A DNA stretch of 64,000 nucleotides from the NCBI RefSeq assembly GCF_008831085.1, contig NZ_WBJY01000001.1, positions 1,984,001 to 2,048,000 of the forward strand, read 5' to 3'. Positions 17,157 to 26,867 of this stretch are shown here, one piece after another (the stretch's first letter is position 1; every line of letters starts with the position of its first letter). The position numbers and the translations under genes are program-made. Below the pieces are notes generated by a model. It made no database searches. It saw only the letters and a program-made list of their open reading frames with translations, and was not told the origin of the DNA. Source of the stretch: Pseudoclavibacter endophyticus (GTDB taxonomy: Bacteria > Actinomycetota > Actinomycetes > Actinomycetales > Microbacteriaceae).

Positions 17157-18476
17157 ATGAGCCAACCCACGGCGCGCGACGAGCGCGAGGCCCTGCGGGA
17201 ACGGGTGCAGCGCCGCACCCTCGCCGTCGTCGTCGTCAGCCAGGTGCTCGGCGGGGCTGGGCTCGCCGCTGGAATCTCGGTCGGCGCGCTGCTGGCGGAG
17301 GACCTGCTCGGCACCGGGAGCGTTGCGGGCCTGCCGACGGCACTGTTCACGCTCGGCTCGGCACTCACCGCGTTTCTGGTCGGCCGGTTGACGCAGCGCT
17401 GGGGGCGCCGCAGCGGCCTCGGCATCGGCTTCGCCGCCGGCGGGATCGGCGCGCTCGGCGTCACCCTCGCGGCCGTGATCGGCAGCGTCCCGCTTCTGTT
17501 CGTCTCGTTCTTCGTGTACGGCGCCGGAACGGCCACGAACCTCCTGGCCAGGTACGCGGGCGGCGACCTCGCCCCGGCGTCCCGCCGGGCGACCTCGATC
17601 AGCGTCGCGCTGGTCTCGACGACGCTCGGCGCCGTCGCAGGACCGAACCTCATCGAACCGCTCGGTCGGTTCGCCGAGGCTCTCGGCATCCCGGCGTTGA
17701 CGGGCCCGTTCCTGCTCGCGGGGGCGGCCTACCTGCTCGCCGGCGCGACGCTCGTCGTGTTCCTCCGGCCCGATCCCTTCCTGCTCGCGCGCAAGTTGGA
17801 TGCTGCGGAGCAGGCGGAGGAGCGGAACGCGACCGGCCCCGGCGGGATCGGCGGAGTCCCTCATGATGGGGGCGGGAACGAGGCCGCCGCCGGGCCCGCG
17901 CCGAGGATCGGCGTCAACGCGTTCGTGGGCGCCACGATCATGGTGCTCACCCAGATCACCATGGTCGCGATCATGACGATGACGCCCGTCCACATGCGCG
18001 CGCACGGTCACGAGCTCGACGCGGTCGGCCTCGTGATCAGTCTCCATGTCGCGGCGATGTTCCTTCCGTCACTGTTGACGGGATGGCTTGTCGACCGGGT
18101 CGGGCGCACCGGTATGGCGATCGCATCCGGTGTCATCCTGCTCGCCGCCGGACTCGTCGCGGCGCTCGCGCCGGACGATTCCCTCGGGATGCTCCTGCTC
18201 GCGCTTGTCCTGCTCGGGCTCGGCTGGAACGTCGGCCTCATCGCGGGCACTGCGCTCGTGGTCGACGCGACCGTGCCGGCCAATCGCGCCCGTGCACAGG
18301 GGACCATCGACGTGCTCGTCGCGCTCGCCGGGGCCGGTGGCGGGGCGATGTCCGGGATGGTCATGGCGGCGACGAGCTTCCACTGGCTCTCGGTTTCCGG
18401 TGGCGTCCTGGCTCTGCTGCTCATCCCGGTGCTGCTGTGGGCGCGGTCACGCCGCGAGGTCGCGCCGCCACGCTGA
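17157..18476 (+). CDS. Major facilitator superfamily transporter
   Basis: 439 residues with twelve predicted membrane helices in two groups of six, joined by a hydrophilic Gly/Glu-rich loop at about 220-255. The loop after helix 2 reads GRLTQRWGRRSG, an MFS signature, and the equivalent after helix 8 reads WLVDRVGRTG. TAGGCT ends 8 nt before the ATG with no RBS, pointing to leaderless expression. The substrate is unknown; it resembles drug/proton antiporters of actinobacteria. It converges with the TadE-like gene, 29 bp apart. Confidence 0.88.
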   Translation: MSQPTARDEREALRERVQRRTLAVVVVSQVLGGAGLAAGISVGALLAEDLLGTGSVAGLPTALFTLGSALTAFLVGRLTQRWGRRSGLGIGFAAGGIGALGVTLAAVIGSVPLLFVSFFVYGAGTATNLLARYAGGDLAPASRRATSISVALVSTTLGAVAGPNLIEPLGRFAEALGIPALTGPFLLAGAAYLLAGATLVVFLRPDPFLLARKLDAAEQAEERNATGPGGIGGVPHDGGGNEAAAGPAPRIGVNAFVGATIMVLTQITMVAIMTMTPVHMRAHGHELDAVGLVISLHVAAMFLPSLLTGWLVDRVGRTGMAIASGVILLAAGLVAALAPDDSLGMLLLALVLLGLGWNVGLIAGTALVVDATVPANRARAQGTIDVLVALAGAGGGAMSGMVMAATSFHWLSVSGGVLALLLIPVLLWARSRREVAPPR

Positions 18477-18505
18477 TCGCCCCTGCAGGAGCCGTGAGCC
18501 GTGCC

Positions 18506-18985
18506 TCAGGGAAGGTCGTCGGGGCCCGTGATGAGACTGGCCTCCGCCTCGCCCGTCACCGTGAGGACGCCGATGCCGATGATCGACACGAAGCGGGTCT
18601 CGTACGTCGTTTCGGTCGTGACCGTGATCGTCGATCCGGTGGCGACCGCGACGCCCGTCATGCCGGCTGCGGCGAGATATTCGAGCGCCGCGTGTTCGGC
18701 CAGGTGCGGGTCGACGGCGAGGGAGGCGCCGTCGACGGTGTCGCCGCTGATCGCGTTCGTCGCCGCCCTCGCGGCGGATGCCGCGACCTGCTGGGCCGCT
18801 GTCGCCGCCTGGACCTTACCTGCGCCGTCGACGACGAGGCCGATCACGACGATGAGCGTCACGACCGTGAGCACCAGGAAGGCCTGCGCCGACCCGCGTT
18901 CGCTCCGGTCACGTCCGCGTCCGATCGAGCCGCGGCCTGCCGAGGTGCACCGTTTCGCGTCGTGGTCGGTTCGATGGCGTCGCAT
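18506..18985 (-). CDS. TadE/TadG-like pilus-assembly or secreted protein, orphan
   Basis: 159 residues. ATG 18,985 follows GGGGAG by 3-6 nt; an upstream in-frame ATG lacks an RBS. After a basic N-terminus, ERGSAQAFLVLTVVTLIVVI begins one membrane helix, followed by DGAGKVQAATAAQQVAASAA, the usual context of TadE-like minor pilins. The rest is a short extracytoplasmic beta-rich domain. TadE proteins are exported by Flp/Tad pilus machinery. Here no tadA, tadB, tadC or flp gene is adjacent, so partners must lie elsewhere or the gene has another role. Confidence 0.8.
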   Translation of the reverse strand: MRRHRTDHDAKRCTSAGRGSIGRGRDRSERGSAQAFLVLTVVTLIVVIGLVVDGAGKVQAATAAQQVAASAARAATNAISGDTVDGASLAVDPHLAEHAALEYLAAAGMTGVAVATGSTITVTTETTYETRFVSIIGIGVLTVTGEAEASLITGPDDLP

Positions 18986-19159
18986 CCGCTCCCCTTCGTG
19001 TGCGGCACCAGGGACGGGCCGGGCGCACCTGCGCGCGCCACCGCGGACCGGCCGCGAGCATCCCTGCGAACGAAGTCTGGCACCGCCGCGCAAACGCTCG
19101 GCGAACTCGGGGAGACCTGTGGAGAACGCTTGAGCCGCGCTCCGGTCAACCCCGCCCGA

Positions 19160-19861
19160 TCATGGCCACGACGGTTCCTCGGCGTGGGCGATGAAGAGTT
19201 CCCGCACCTCGCATCCTGACGGCTGGGAGAGGGCGAACAGCACCGCGTTGGCAACGTTCTCCGGGTCGTTGAGCTGCGAGTCGTCGTGGGGCTTGTACTG
19301 CTCGGTCCGATCGTCGAAGAACCGCGTCTTCATCCCTCCGGGGATGAGCTGGGTGACGCCGACCTCGCCCTTGAGTTCGGCCGCGAGCGCCTGGGTGAAC
19401 CCGAGCACGCCGAACTTGGAGGCGCAGTAGGCGGTGGCGTCCGAGACACCCTTCAGCGCGAGCGTGGAGGCCACCGTGATCACGCGCCCCCTCGAGGCCT
19501 TGAGCGCCGGCAACGCCGCGCGGACCGTCGAGACGGTGCCGAAGAGGTTCACCCGCACGACGAGCTCCCAGTCGTCGACCGAGACGTCCTCGAGGCGACC
19601 ACAGCGGTCGATCCCCGCAGCGGTCACCACGGCATCGAGCCCGCCCGCTTCCGCGGCGGCGCGGGTCACGGCATCGGTGACCGCCGCCGTGTCCGCGACG
19701 TCCACCTCGTAGGCGGTCACGCCGACGAGCGTACTGATGTCGCGGTCCAGGACGATCGGGGTTCCGCCGCTGTCGCGTACCGCGGCCACGACCGCCGCGC
19801 CCAGGCCCGAGCCGCCGCCGGTGATCAGGACCCGGCCGATGCCGGTGGGCTGAGGGTTCAT
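19160..19861 (-). CDS. Short-chain dehydrogenase/reductase
   Basis: 233 residues, ATG 19,861 with AGAGGA 6-11 nt upstream. Rossmann motif LITGGGSGLG near the N-terminus, the conserved Asp in YEVDVADTAAV, TAAG in place of NNAG, catalytic Ser in TVASTLALKG and YCASK (YxxxK). This is a complete classical SDR, probably using NAD(P)H on a carbonyl or secondary alcohol. It diverges from the aldehyde dehydrogenase across 189 bp and sits at the edge of the glycan locus, so a role in modifying a sugar or lipid precursor is possible but not shown. Confidence 0.9.
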   Translation of the reverse strand: MNPQPTGIGRVLITGGGSGLGAAVVAAVRDSGGTPIVLDRDISTLVGVTAYEVDVADTAAVTDAVTRAAAEAGGLDAVVTAAGIDRCGRLEDVSVDDWELVVRVNLFGTVSTVRAALPALKASRGRVITVASTLALKGVSDATAYCASKFGVLGFTQALAAELKGEVGVTQLIPGGMKTRFFDDRTEQYKPHDDSQLNDPENVANAVLFALSQPSGCEVRELFIAHAEEPSWP

Positions 19862-19960
19862 GCAAAGTCCTCTCATCGAAAAACAACCACCACACGCACT
19901 CCCCGTTGCCGCCACGGACGGGCACCCGGGGCATGCCCAGGGGGGATCGCGTCCCGTCAG

Positions 19961-20009
19961 TATGCTCGACCGGGCGGGTGCGTCGCCTCCTGGCCGCTCG
20001 CCCGGGTCG
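19961..20009 (+). promoter_or_regulatory. Candidate -10 and 5'-UTR hairpin upstream of the aldehyde dehydrogenase
   Basis: TATGCT at 19,961-19,966 fits a -10 element. It is followed by a near-perfect inverted repeat: CGACCGGGCG (from 19,968) against CGCCCGGGTCG (ending 20,009), with one bulged base. The hairpin would form in an about 80-nt leader. There is no T-run, so it is not an obvious terminator. Confidence 0.35.
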
Positions 20010-20050
20010 TTCGTGACCGTCTCTTGCCATTCGACTGCGACAGGACATCC

Positions 20051-21442
20051 ATGACCACTGGAGCGCCCACGACATCCGAGATCACCGTGCTGAACCCCCA
20101 CGACGGCACGCTGGTCGGCTCGCTGCCCTGCGCGGGCGAGGACGAGATCCGCGGAGCCCTCACCGCGGCTCGTTCCGCGGCCAGCGACTGGGCCCGCACC
20201 GACCCAGAAGAGCGAGGCAGGATGCTCCGCGCCGCGGCTGAGGCGCTGGTGCAGCATGCAACGGAGCTCGCCGAGCTCAATACCCGGGAGACCGGCAAGC
20301 TCGCCCAGGAGGCACTCGGCGGGGTGATGGCGGGCGTCGGGACCCTCCGGCAATACGCAGAGCTCGGGCCGGTGCACCGAGGGCACAGCCTGCGCGGCGG
20401 CGTGCTGGCCGCCGACTGGACCGTGGCCGAGCCGCGCGGGGTCGTCGTGGCGCTCACGCCGTGGAACGATCCCGTGGCCGTCGCGGCCGGCCTGCTCGGT
20501 GCGGCCATCGTCACGGGCAACGCGGTGGTGCACAAGCCGAGCGAACGCTGCCCGCACACCGGTGCCCGACTCGGCGAGATCCTCGCGGAGGTGCTGCCGG
20601 AGGGTGTGCTCGTCACCGTCACGGGCGGCCCGGAGGCGGGGCGCCTGCTGACGCAGCTGCCCGAGGTCGATGCCGTCGCGCATGTCGGATCGAGCGCCAC
20701 CGGCCGCGCCATCGCCCTCGCGGCCGCCCAGACCGGCGCGCACGTGATCCGCGAGAACGGCGGCAACGACGCCCTCGTGATCGACGACGACGTCGATCCG
20801 GCGTGGGCCGCCGAGCAGGCCGCGATCGGGGCATTCACCAACGCCGGCCAGATCTGCACTTCCGTGGAGCGGGTCTACGTCCACCGGCAGATCGCCGAGC
20901 CCTTCCTGGAGGCGCTCGCCGCCGAGGCCCGTGCACGCAACAGGGATCGCGACACGATGCTGGCGCCGCTCGTCGACCGCCGCCTGCGCGAAACGGTGCA
21001 GGGGCACGTCGCCGCCGCCGTCGCCGACGGGGCCACCGTGCTCGAGGGCGGTGTGGTGCCCGACGGCCCGGGGTCGTTCTATCCGGCCACGGTGCTGCGC
21101 GACTGCACCGAGCGGATGCAGGTCATGCGCGAGGAGACGTTCGGTCCGGTCGCGCCGGTGGCGGTGGTCGAGAGCTTCGCCGAGGGCCTGCGACTCGCCG
21201 CCGCCGATCGCTATGGTCTGGCCGCGACGGTCCTCACGGGCCGCATCGCGCACGCCCAGCGCGCCGTCGCCGAACTCGCTGTTGGCACGGTCAAGATCAA
21301 CAACGTCTTCGGCGGCGCTCCGGGCGGTTCTGCGCAGCCGCGTCGCGACAGCGGTGCCGGGTTCGGGTACGGCCCCGAGCTGCTCGACGAAATGACGCAG
21401 GTCAAGGTCGTGCACGTCGAGATGCCGCCGGCCCGGGGGTGA
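20051..21442 (+). CDS. NAD(P)-dependent aldehyde dehydrogenase
   Basis: 463 residues from ATG 20,051, with AGGA 6-9 nt upstream; the long open frame before it overlaps the divergent SDR and is not coding. Family landmarks: ALTPWNDPV (cofactor-binding TPWN), VHKPSE, HVGSSATGR, catalytic Glu in RENGGNDA, catalytic Cys in NAGQICTSVERV and REETFGPVAPV. It oxidises an aldehyde to a carboxylate in the cytoplasm. Its stop codon overlaps the GTG start of the tandem glycosyltransferase, so the two are co-translated, tying it to glycan synthesis. The substrate is unknown. Confidence 0.92.
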   Translation: MTTGAPTTSEITVLNPHDGTLVGSLPCAGEDEIRGALTAARSAASDWARTDPEERGRMLRAAAEALVQHATELAELNTRETGKLAQEALGGVMAGVGTLRQYAELGPVHRGHSLRGGVLAADWTVAEPRGVVVALTPWNDPVAVAAGLLGAAIVTGNAVVHKPSERCPHTGARLGEILAEVLPEGVLVTVTGGPEAGRLLTQLPEVDAVAHVGSSATGRAIALAAAQTGAHVIRENGGNDALVIDDDVDPAWAAEQAAIGAFTNAGQICTSVERVYVHRQIAEPFLEALAAEARARNRDRDTMLAPLVDRRLRETVQGHVAAAVADGATVLEGGVVPDGPGSFYPATVLRDCTERMQVMREETFGPVAPVAVVESFAEGLRLAAADRYGLAATVLTGRIAHAQRAVAELAVGTVKINNVFGGAPGGSAQPRRDSGAGFGYGPELLDEMTQVKVVHVEMPPARG

Positions 21443-23271
21443 CGGTGACGACGGAATCGACACAGGCGCCGGCGGGTTCTTCGACCCGAGGCGCACGGAC
21501 GACGGTGGTCATCGCTACCCGGAACCGTCGGGCGGAGCTCCTCCAGCACCTCAGCCGCCACGAGGCGCCGGTGATCGTCGTCGACAACGCCTCCACCGAC
21601 GGGTCACCCGAGGCGGTGGAAGCCGCGTACCCCGAGGTGAGGGTGGTGCGACTGCGCCGCAACGTGGGCGCCGTCGGGCGCACGATCGGTGCGCGGCTCG
21701 CGGCGACCGACTACGTCGCCTTCGCCGATGATGACTCGTGGTGGGCGCCCGGAGCCCTCGCGGCCGCGGAGGACCTGCTCGATGGCCACGCCGGCGTGGG
21801 GCTGCTCGCCGCGTCGATCGCGGTCGGCCCCGAGGAACGTCCTGACCCCATCAACGCCGTCCTCGCCGACTCGCCGCTCGGCCCGTCCCGGTCCGGCATC
21901 GGCCCGCGGCTGCTGGGGTTCGTGGCCTGCGCGGCGATCGTCCGCCGGTCTGCCTTCCTCGCCGTCGGCGGCTTCGACACCGTCGTGCGCTTTCCCGGTG
22001 AGGAGGAGCGGCTTGCGCTCGACCTCGCCGAGGCCGATTGGGAGATGGTCTATGCGCCCCAGCTGCTCGTGCACCACCACCCGTCAACGCATCGCGAGCC
22101 GGGCGAGACGCGTCAGCGGGAGATGCTCCGCAGCGGCCTACTGACCGCCGTCATGCGGCGCCCGTGGGACGTCGTGGCCGCGCGCGTCCGGAGCCTCTGG
22201 GCCGCCGGCTCGCGAGGCCGGCGCGCCCTCCTTTCGGCCCTCCCCCGGATTCCGGCGGCCGCGGTCAGGCGCCGGCCCGTTTCGGAGGCGGTCGAGGCGG
22301 ATCTCGCCCGGCTCGCATGGTCCGCGCGGGTCATGGGAGGTCCCGGAGACGACGGCACCGGGCCCTCGTTGAACCGTCGGGTCTCGGTCGTGATGATCAC
22401 CTACAACCGCCGGGAGGAGGCCCTTCAGTCGCTCGAGCGGCTCGTGGCCCTGCCGGACCGGCCGCCCGTCGTGGTCGTCGACAACGGCTCCACGGACGGG
22501 ACCGCGGAGGCCATCCGGGCACGCTTCGTCGGCGACGGCCAGGTGACGCTCGTGGCGAGCGAGGAGAACCTCGGCGCGGTCGGGCGCAACCTCGCCATGG
22601 AGCAGGTCAACACGGAGTTCGTCGCCTTCTGCGATGACGACACGTGGTGGGAGCCCGGTGCTCTCGACACGGCCGCCGACGTGCTTTCCGCGCATCCCAG
22701 GCTGGGCGTGCTCACCGGCAAGATCCTGGTGGAGCCGGGCAGCCGCGAGGACCCCATCAACGCGGAGCTGGAGCACTCCCCCGTCACCGGCCCCGACTGG
22801 CTGCCGGGCCCGGCGCTCGGAAGCTTCCTCGCCGGCGCCTCCGTCATGCGTGCCCGTGCGTTCCGTGACGTCGGTGGATTCAGTCGCCGACTGTGGCTGG
22901 GCGGCGAAGAGGAGCTGATGGCCGCCGACCTCGCAACGGCCGGGTGGGAGCTCTGCCACCTTCCCGACCTCGTCGTGCACCATCAGGCGTCGGCGGCCCG
23001 CGATCCGCACCTGCGTCGCCGCCACGGCCTCCGCAACACGCTGTGGTTCATCTGGTTGCGCCGACCGATCGGTGCGGCGATGCGCCGCACCCGTGATGTG
23101 CTGGCCACGGCGCCCCGTGACCGGATCACCGCGGCGGGCGTGGTCGATGCGCTCCGGGGCGCCGGATGGGTGCTGCGGGAACGACGAGTGCTGCCGCCGC
23201 ACGTCGAACGGCGCTTCCTCGCGCTCGAGGAGTCGCAGCGCAGCAGCAAGGCCCGGCAGTACGTCAGCTGA
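21439..23271 (+). CDS. Tandem-duplicated GT2 glycosyltransferase
   Basis: 610 residues starting at a GTG that overlaps the previous TGA (GTGA); a second GTG lies two codons later. The protein has two GT-A (GT2) domains in tandem. Domain 1 (about 15-260) has VVIATRNRRAEL, VDNASTDG, NVGAVGR and FADDDSWW. Domain 2 (about 315-570) has VVMITYNRREEAL, VDNGSTDG, NLGAVGR and FCDDDTWW. Each DDD cluster (near residues 95 and 397) should bind the metal and nucleotide sugar. Matching DPINAVLADSP and DPINAELEHSP blocks show internal duplication. It probably adds two sugars or alternates linkages. It converges with the minus-strand glycan operon 49 bp away. Confidence 0.9.
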   Translation: MTVTTESTQAPAGSSTRGARTTVVIATRNRRAELLQHLSRHEAPVIVVDNASTDGSPEAVEAAYPEVRVVRLRRNVGAVGRTIGARLAATDYVAFADDDSWWAPGALAAAEDLLDGHAGVGLLAASIAVGPEERPDPINAVLADSPLGPSRSGIGPRLLGFVACAAIVRRSAFLAVGGFDTVVRFPGEEERLALDLAEADWEMVYAPQLLVHHHPSTHREPGETRQREMLRSGLLTAVMRRPWDVVAARVRSLWAAGSRGRRALLSALPRIPAAAVRRRPVSEAVEADLARLAWSARVMGGPGDDGTGPSLNRRVSVVMITYNRREEALQSLERLVALPDRPPVVVVDNGSTDGTAEAIRARFVGDGQVTLVASEENLGAVGRNLAMEQVNTEFVAFCDDDTWWEPGALDTAADVLSAHPRLGVLTGKILVEPGSREDPINAELEHSPVTGPDWLPGPALGSFLAGASVMRARAFRDVGGFSRRLWLGGEEELMAADLATAGWELCHLPDLVVHHQASAARDPHLRRRHGLRNTLWFIWLRRPIGAAMRRTRDVLATAPRDRITAAGVVDALRGAGWVLRERRVLPPHVERRFLALEESQRSSKARQYVS

Positions 23272-23320
23272 CGGAACGGTCGCCGTTGCGCCGGCGGGGG
23301 CGACGGCGACCAGCGCCGCA

Positions 23321-24343
23321 TCACGAGTGACGGGCGGCCGTCTCCAGGTTGTCCTCGTCGACGGCCGTGCGGAACCACGCCACGGTGCGCTCCAGCCCCT
23401 CGGCCCAGGAGACCTCCGGTGACCAGTCCAGCACGCGCCCGGCCAACGAGGTGTCCGGGCGGCGGACCATAGGGTCGTCGACCGGACGGTCGATGAACTC
23501 GATCGGTGAATCGGACCCCGTCGCGGCCACCACGTCCTGGGCGATCTGCAGTACCGACAGCTCGTGCGGGTTGCCGATGTTCATCGGGCCGGTGTGCCCG
23601 TCCCAGGCCAGGGCGAGGATCCCGCGCACCAGGTCGGAGACGTAGCAGACCGAACGCGTCTGGGAGCCGTCGCCGGCGACGGTCAGCGGCTCTCCCGCCA
23701 GTGCCTGCCGGATGAAGGTGGGGATGGCGCGGCCGTCGTACGGCCGCATCCGGGGACCGAAGGTGTTGAAGATGCGCGCGATCGCCGTGTCGACGCCGTG
23801 CTGGCCGCGGTAGGCCACCGTCATGGCCTCCGCGAAGCGCTTGGCCTCGTCATAGACGCCCCGCGGTCCGACCGGGTTCACGTGACCCCAGTAGTCCTCG
23901 GGCTGGGGATGCACCTGCGGATCCCCGTAGACCTCCGAGGTGGAGGCGAGGACGAACCGGGCGCCCTTCTCCTTCGCCAGGCCGAGGGCGTGCAGCGTGC
24001 CGATCGAACCGACCTTGAGGGTCTGGATCGGCAGCTTCAGGTAGTCGATCGGCGAGGCGGGCGAGGCGAAGTGCAAGACGAGGTCGACGTCGCCGGGGAC
24101 GTGGACATAGTCGGTCACGTCGCACTGCACGAGCCGAAACCAGGGATCGCCGATCAGGTGCTCGATGTTGCCCGCGTTTCCGGTGAGGAAGTTGTCCAGG
24201 CAGACCACCTCGACCTCACGCCGGCGGAGCTCGGTGCAGAGGTGGCTGCCGAGGAAGCCCGCCCCGCCGGTGACCACGGCGCGGCGGATGCTCCGCTCGT
24301 TTCGCCCGGTGCCGGCGTCGATTGGTCGGTGCTCACGGTTCAC
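23321..24343 (-). CDS. UDP-glucuronate decarboxylase (UDP-xylose synthase)-like NAD-dependent epimerase/dehydratase
   Basis: 340 residues from GTG 24,343, with AAAGGA 8-13 nt upstream; it overlaps the preceding GT9 gene by 11 bp. [12 protein letters not shown] binds [32 protein letters not shown], the [13 protein letters not shown] block and GVYDEAKR (YxxxK) match the UXS/ArnA decarboxylase subgroup rather than generic epimerases. The likely reaction is UDP-glucuronate to UDP-xylose, providing a pentose donor for the cluster's transferases. It is the last gene of the nine-gene operon and convergent with the tandem GT2 gene. UDP-apiose or other UDP-sugar chemistry cannot be excluded. Confidence 0.88.
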   Translation of the reverse strand: MNREHRPIDAGTGRNERSIRRAVVTGGAGFLGSHLCTELRRREVEVVCLDNFLTGNAGNIEHLIGDPWFRLVQCDVTDYVHVPGDVDLVLHFASPASPIDYLKLPIQTLKVGSIGTLHALGLAKEKGARFVLASTSEVYGDPQVHPQPEDYWGHVNPVGPRGVYDEAKRFAEAMTVAYRGQHGVDTAIARIFNTFGPRMRPYDGRAIPTFIRQALAGEPLTVAGDGSQTRSVCYVSDLVRGILALAWDGHTGPMNIGNPHELSVLQIAQDVVAATGSDSPIEFIDRPVDDPMVRRPDTSLAGRVLDWSPEVSWAEGLERTVAWFRTAVDEDNLETAARHS

Positions 24344-25430
24344 GGTGCATCCTTTCGGGAACGGGTACGGCGGAGAGTTGTGCCTGTGCGGCGCGCACCA
24401 CCTCGTCGACGGAGATCCGGGCCAGCAGCGGGTCGAGGGCGTCGCCGTGCGGATCGCCCCACTCGCCGGCATCCGGATCGCCGTGCCAGAGCACGCTGTG
24501 CAGGCCGGCATCGATGGCCGGTCCCCACCGCGCCGGCGGAACGGGGCCGAACAGCACGACCGACGGAACGCACCATCCGGTGGCGAGATGGGCGACACCG
24601 GTGTCGGCGCTCAACACCAGGTCGGCGTCCCTCACCCGGTCGGACAGGTCGGACAGCCGGTAGCGCCCCGTGTGATCTTCGACGCCGGGGAGTCCCTCCG
24701 CCACCGCGCGGCCCAGGGGGGCCTCGGCGGCCGCACCGGTCACCACGACGCGGTGCCCTTCGTCCGAAAGAGCGGCCGACACCTGCCTCCAGCGGTCCAC
24801 GGGCCAGCGTCGCGACGCCGAAGCGGCCCCAGGGTGGACCAGCACGGTCGCGGATCCGGCTCGGCGTCGTCGTGCCTGATCGGCGACGGCGCGAGGCCGC
24901 AGTCGCAGGTCCTCCCGAGAGCACTCCGCCCCGGCGTCCCGGACCAGGCGGCACCAGCGGTCCACCTCGTGCTCGTCTTCTCGCCATTCCGGCCCGGGAT
25001 GCTGCGCTTCCGGCGCCGCGAACGCGACCAGCCGCGACGGACGGGCTGCTTGCAGCAGTCGGTGACTCGCCGGACCCCGGCCGTGCAGATTGACGGCCAC
25101 GAGCCCCGGTGAGACCTCTGGCAGTGGCACGAGCCCCGGCACGGCAAGCACCTCGTCGACGATGCCCAATTCGCGCAGCAACCCACCCGATGCGGTCGGC
25201 GCGGCCAGCACGAGACGACGGCCCGGATACCCTCGCCGCAGTCCCCGCAGGGCGGCGACGCCCGTCAGCGCATCGCCCAGTCCCAGGGCACGGAGCACCA
25301 GGATGTCGGCGGGGGCCAGCGCCGGCCCCGCCCGGTCGCCCCGGCCCTCCGCGGGCCCCGGCGCGTCTCCCAGGCGTCCGGCGGCGGCCAGCCAGTCGGC
25401 CGTGTACGGTTCGGGGCCCTCAGTGGGCAT
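24333..25430 (-). CDS. GT9 (heptosyltransferase-like) glycosyltransferase, copy A
   Basis: 365 residues with the GT-B layout of family 9: [20 protein letters not shown] near the N-terminus, [19 protein letters not shown] in the middle and [19 protein letters not shown] followed by [12 protein letters not shown] in the donor-binding half. GT9 enzymes transfer heptose from ADP-heptose, as LPS heptosyltransferases do; ADP-heptose enzymes sit directly upstream, which supports that donor. The start ATG 25,430 lies inside the end of the hldE-like gene (11-bp overlap), so translation is coupled. The first about 40 residues are poorly conserved, and a later start is possible. Confidence 0.88.
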   Translation of the reverse strand: MPTEGPEPYTADWLAAAGRLGDAPGPAEGRGDRAGPALAPADILVLRALGLGDALTGVAALRGLRRGYPGRRLVLAAPTASGGLLRELGIVDEVLAVPGLVPLPEVSPGLVAVNLHGRGPASHRLLQAARPSRLVAFAAPEAQHPGPEWREDEHEVDRWCRLVRDAGAECSREDLRLRPRAVADQARRRRAGSATVLVHPGAASASRRWPVDRWRQVSAALSDEGHRVVVTGAAAEAPLGRAVAEGLPGVEDHTGRYRLSDLSDRVRDADLVLSADTGVAHLATGWCVPSVVLFGPVPPARWGPAIDAGLHSVLWHGDPDAGEWGDPHGDALDPLLARISVDEVVRAAQAQLSAVPVPERMHREP

Positions 25431-26865
25431 CCACGTTTCCCGCGGTCATCCGCTCGACGATGCCGGTGGTGGAACGACCCGGCAGGTACGGCAGCACCTC
25501 CACGCGACCGCCCCAGCTCCGCACCAGGGGCGCCTCGGGCAGGTCTTCCGGACGGTAGTCGCCGCCCTTGACCCAGACCTCCGGGCGCAACCGGTCCAAC
25601 GCGGCGCGGGGATCATCCTCATGGAAGACGATCACGCCATCCACGTCGCGCAGGCCCATGAGCAGGGCCGCGCGGTCGAGCTGCCCGACCACCGGGCGCG
25701 CGGGACCCTTGAGCCGCCGGACCGAGTCGTCGGAGTTCAGGAGCACCACGAGCGTGTCGCCCAGGGCTCTCGCCTGGCGCAGCGTCTCCAGGTGCCCGGG
25801 GTGCAGGAGGTCGAAGCATCCTCCCGTGGCAACCACCGTGCCGCCGCGCGCCCTGGTGGCGGCGACGGTGTGGATGGCCGCCTCGTATGGGTCCTCCGAG
25901 AGCGGGCGCTCCGCGGTGCGTCGGGCCGCAGCGGGCCCCTCCGGGCCGATCCTGCCGTCCCGGAAGGCCGCGGCACCGCCGGCCTCCACCCACTGGGCGG
26001 CGGCCGCCACGGCCGCGCCGATCGACCGGTGCACCGACGCACCGGAGGCCAGCGAGACGGCGACGGCGGCCGCGAACCGGTCGCCGGCGCCGCAGGGATC
26101 CGACGAGTCGACCGGAACTGCCGGCAACAGCTCGGCAGTGCCCGTGGTGGCGAGGAAGGCCCCGCGAGCCCCGGCCGTCACCGCCACGGAGCGAGCGTCC
26201 CACCCCGTACGCAGCGCTTCTGCGAGCTCGTCATCCGCCGTCTCGTCGCGTGCGGGCCCGGCCGGGCCCATGGCGGCCAATGCGGCGCGGGCCTCCGCGA
26301 GATTCGGCGTGACCACGGTGCATCCAGGGACCGGGTTTCCGCCGCGGGGATGCGGGTCCCACACCACCGGCACCCGGACGGCGGCTTCCGCCAGTGCCCG
26401 CCGGACCACCGGGTCCCGGGTGACCCCGCCCCCGTAGTCGGAGACCAGGATGACCTCGGCACCGTCCAGTGCTGCGGACAGCCGCGCCGGGTCGACGTGC
26501 ACCGGCGCACCGGGCCCGCCCTCGTCAACGCGCACCAGGGTTTGGCCGGAGCTGCGGATGCGGGTCTTGGTGCGCGTGCCGCCCTCGTGCCCGAGGGCAT
26601 GGATCTCGATGCCCGCCAGGGCGGTCCGGATCTCCGCGGCGGCAGCGTCCTCGGCCAGGGGCGTCACCAGGACGACGTCGGGGGGCTCGCCCGGCAGTCC
26701 TCCGGCGCGGCCGCCGCACAACAGGGCGGCGAGCCCCGCGCCTCCGGGGCTCGCGTGGATGTGCTCGACGTCCACGACGGGCACGGGAGCGTCTGGGCTG
26801 AGCCGCTCCGATCTGCCGGTGACGTCGCGGTCCAGCATCACGTCCCCCACCACGACGATGCGCAC
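25420..26865 (-). CDS. hldE: Bifunctional D-beta-D-heptose 7-phosphate kinase / 1-phosphate adenylyltransferase (HldE-like)
   Basis: 481 residues, almost the length of E. coli HldE (477). Residues 1-310 form a PfkB/ribokinase kinase with VVGDVMLDRDVTG, ASPGGAGLAA, TPNLAEARAAL and the catalytic GAGD motif near 258 (DPCGAGDRFAAA). Residues 340-480 form a cytidylyltransferase-like domain with GGCFDLLHPGH (HxGH), LLNSDDSVRRLKG and VKGGDY. It phosphorylates heptose 7-phosphate at C1 and, after GmhB action, adds AMP to give ADP-heptose. GTG 26,865 is the best start: an AGGG lies 12 nt upstream and the preceding stop is 2 bp away. A neighbouring CTG is less likely. Confidence 0.93.
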   Translation of the reverse strand: MRIVVVGDVMLDRDVTGRSERLSPDAPVPVVDVEHIHASPGGAGLAALLCGGRAGGLPGEPPDVVLVTPLAEDAAAAEIRTALAGIEIHALGHEGGTRTKTRIRSSGQTLVRVDEGGPGAPVHVDPARLSAALDGAEVILVSDYGGGVTRDPVVRRALAEAAVRVPVVWDPHPRGGNPVPGCTVVTPNLAEARAALAAMGPAGPARDETADDELAEALRTGWDARSVAVTAGARGAFLATTGTAELLPAVPVDSSDPCGAGDRFAAAVAVSLASGASVHRSIGAAVAAAAQWVEAGGAAAFRDGRIGPEGPAAARRTAERPLSEDPYEAAIHTVAATRARGGTVVATGGCFDLLHPGHLETLRQARALGDTLVVLLNSDDSVRRLKGPARPVVGQLDRAALLMGLRDVDGVIVFHEDDPRAALDRLRPEVWVKGGDYRPEDLPEAPLVRSWGGRVEVLPYLPGRSTTGIVERMTAGNVDAH

Positions 26866-26867
26866 GT

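Noticed and set aside
19862..21496. Long N-terminal extension of the SDR frame on the minus strand
   Set aside because: It lies opposite the aldehyde dehydrogenase with intact catalytic motifs; the SDR has a good RBS at its own ATG 19,861.
23564..25093. 509-codon plus-strand frame opposite the epimerase and GT9 genes
   Set aside because: Both minus-strand genes have complete family motifs; this frame is rich in Arg and Pro and crosses two gene boundaries.
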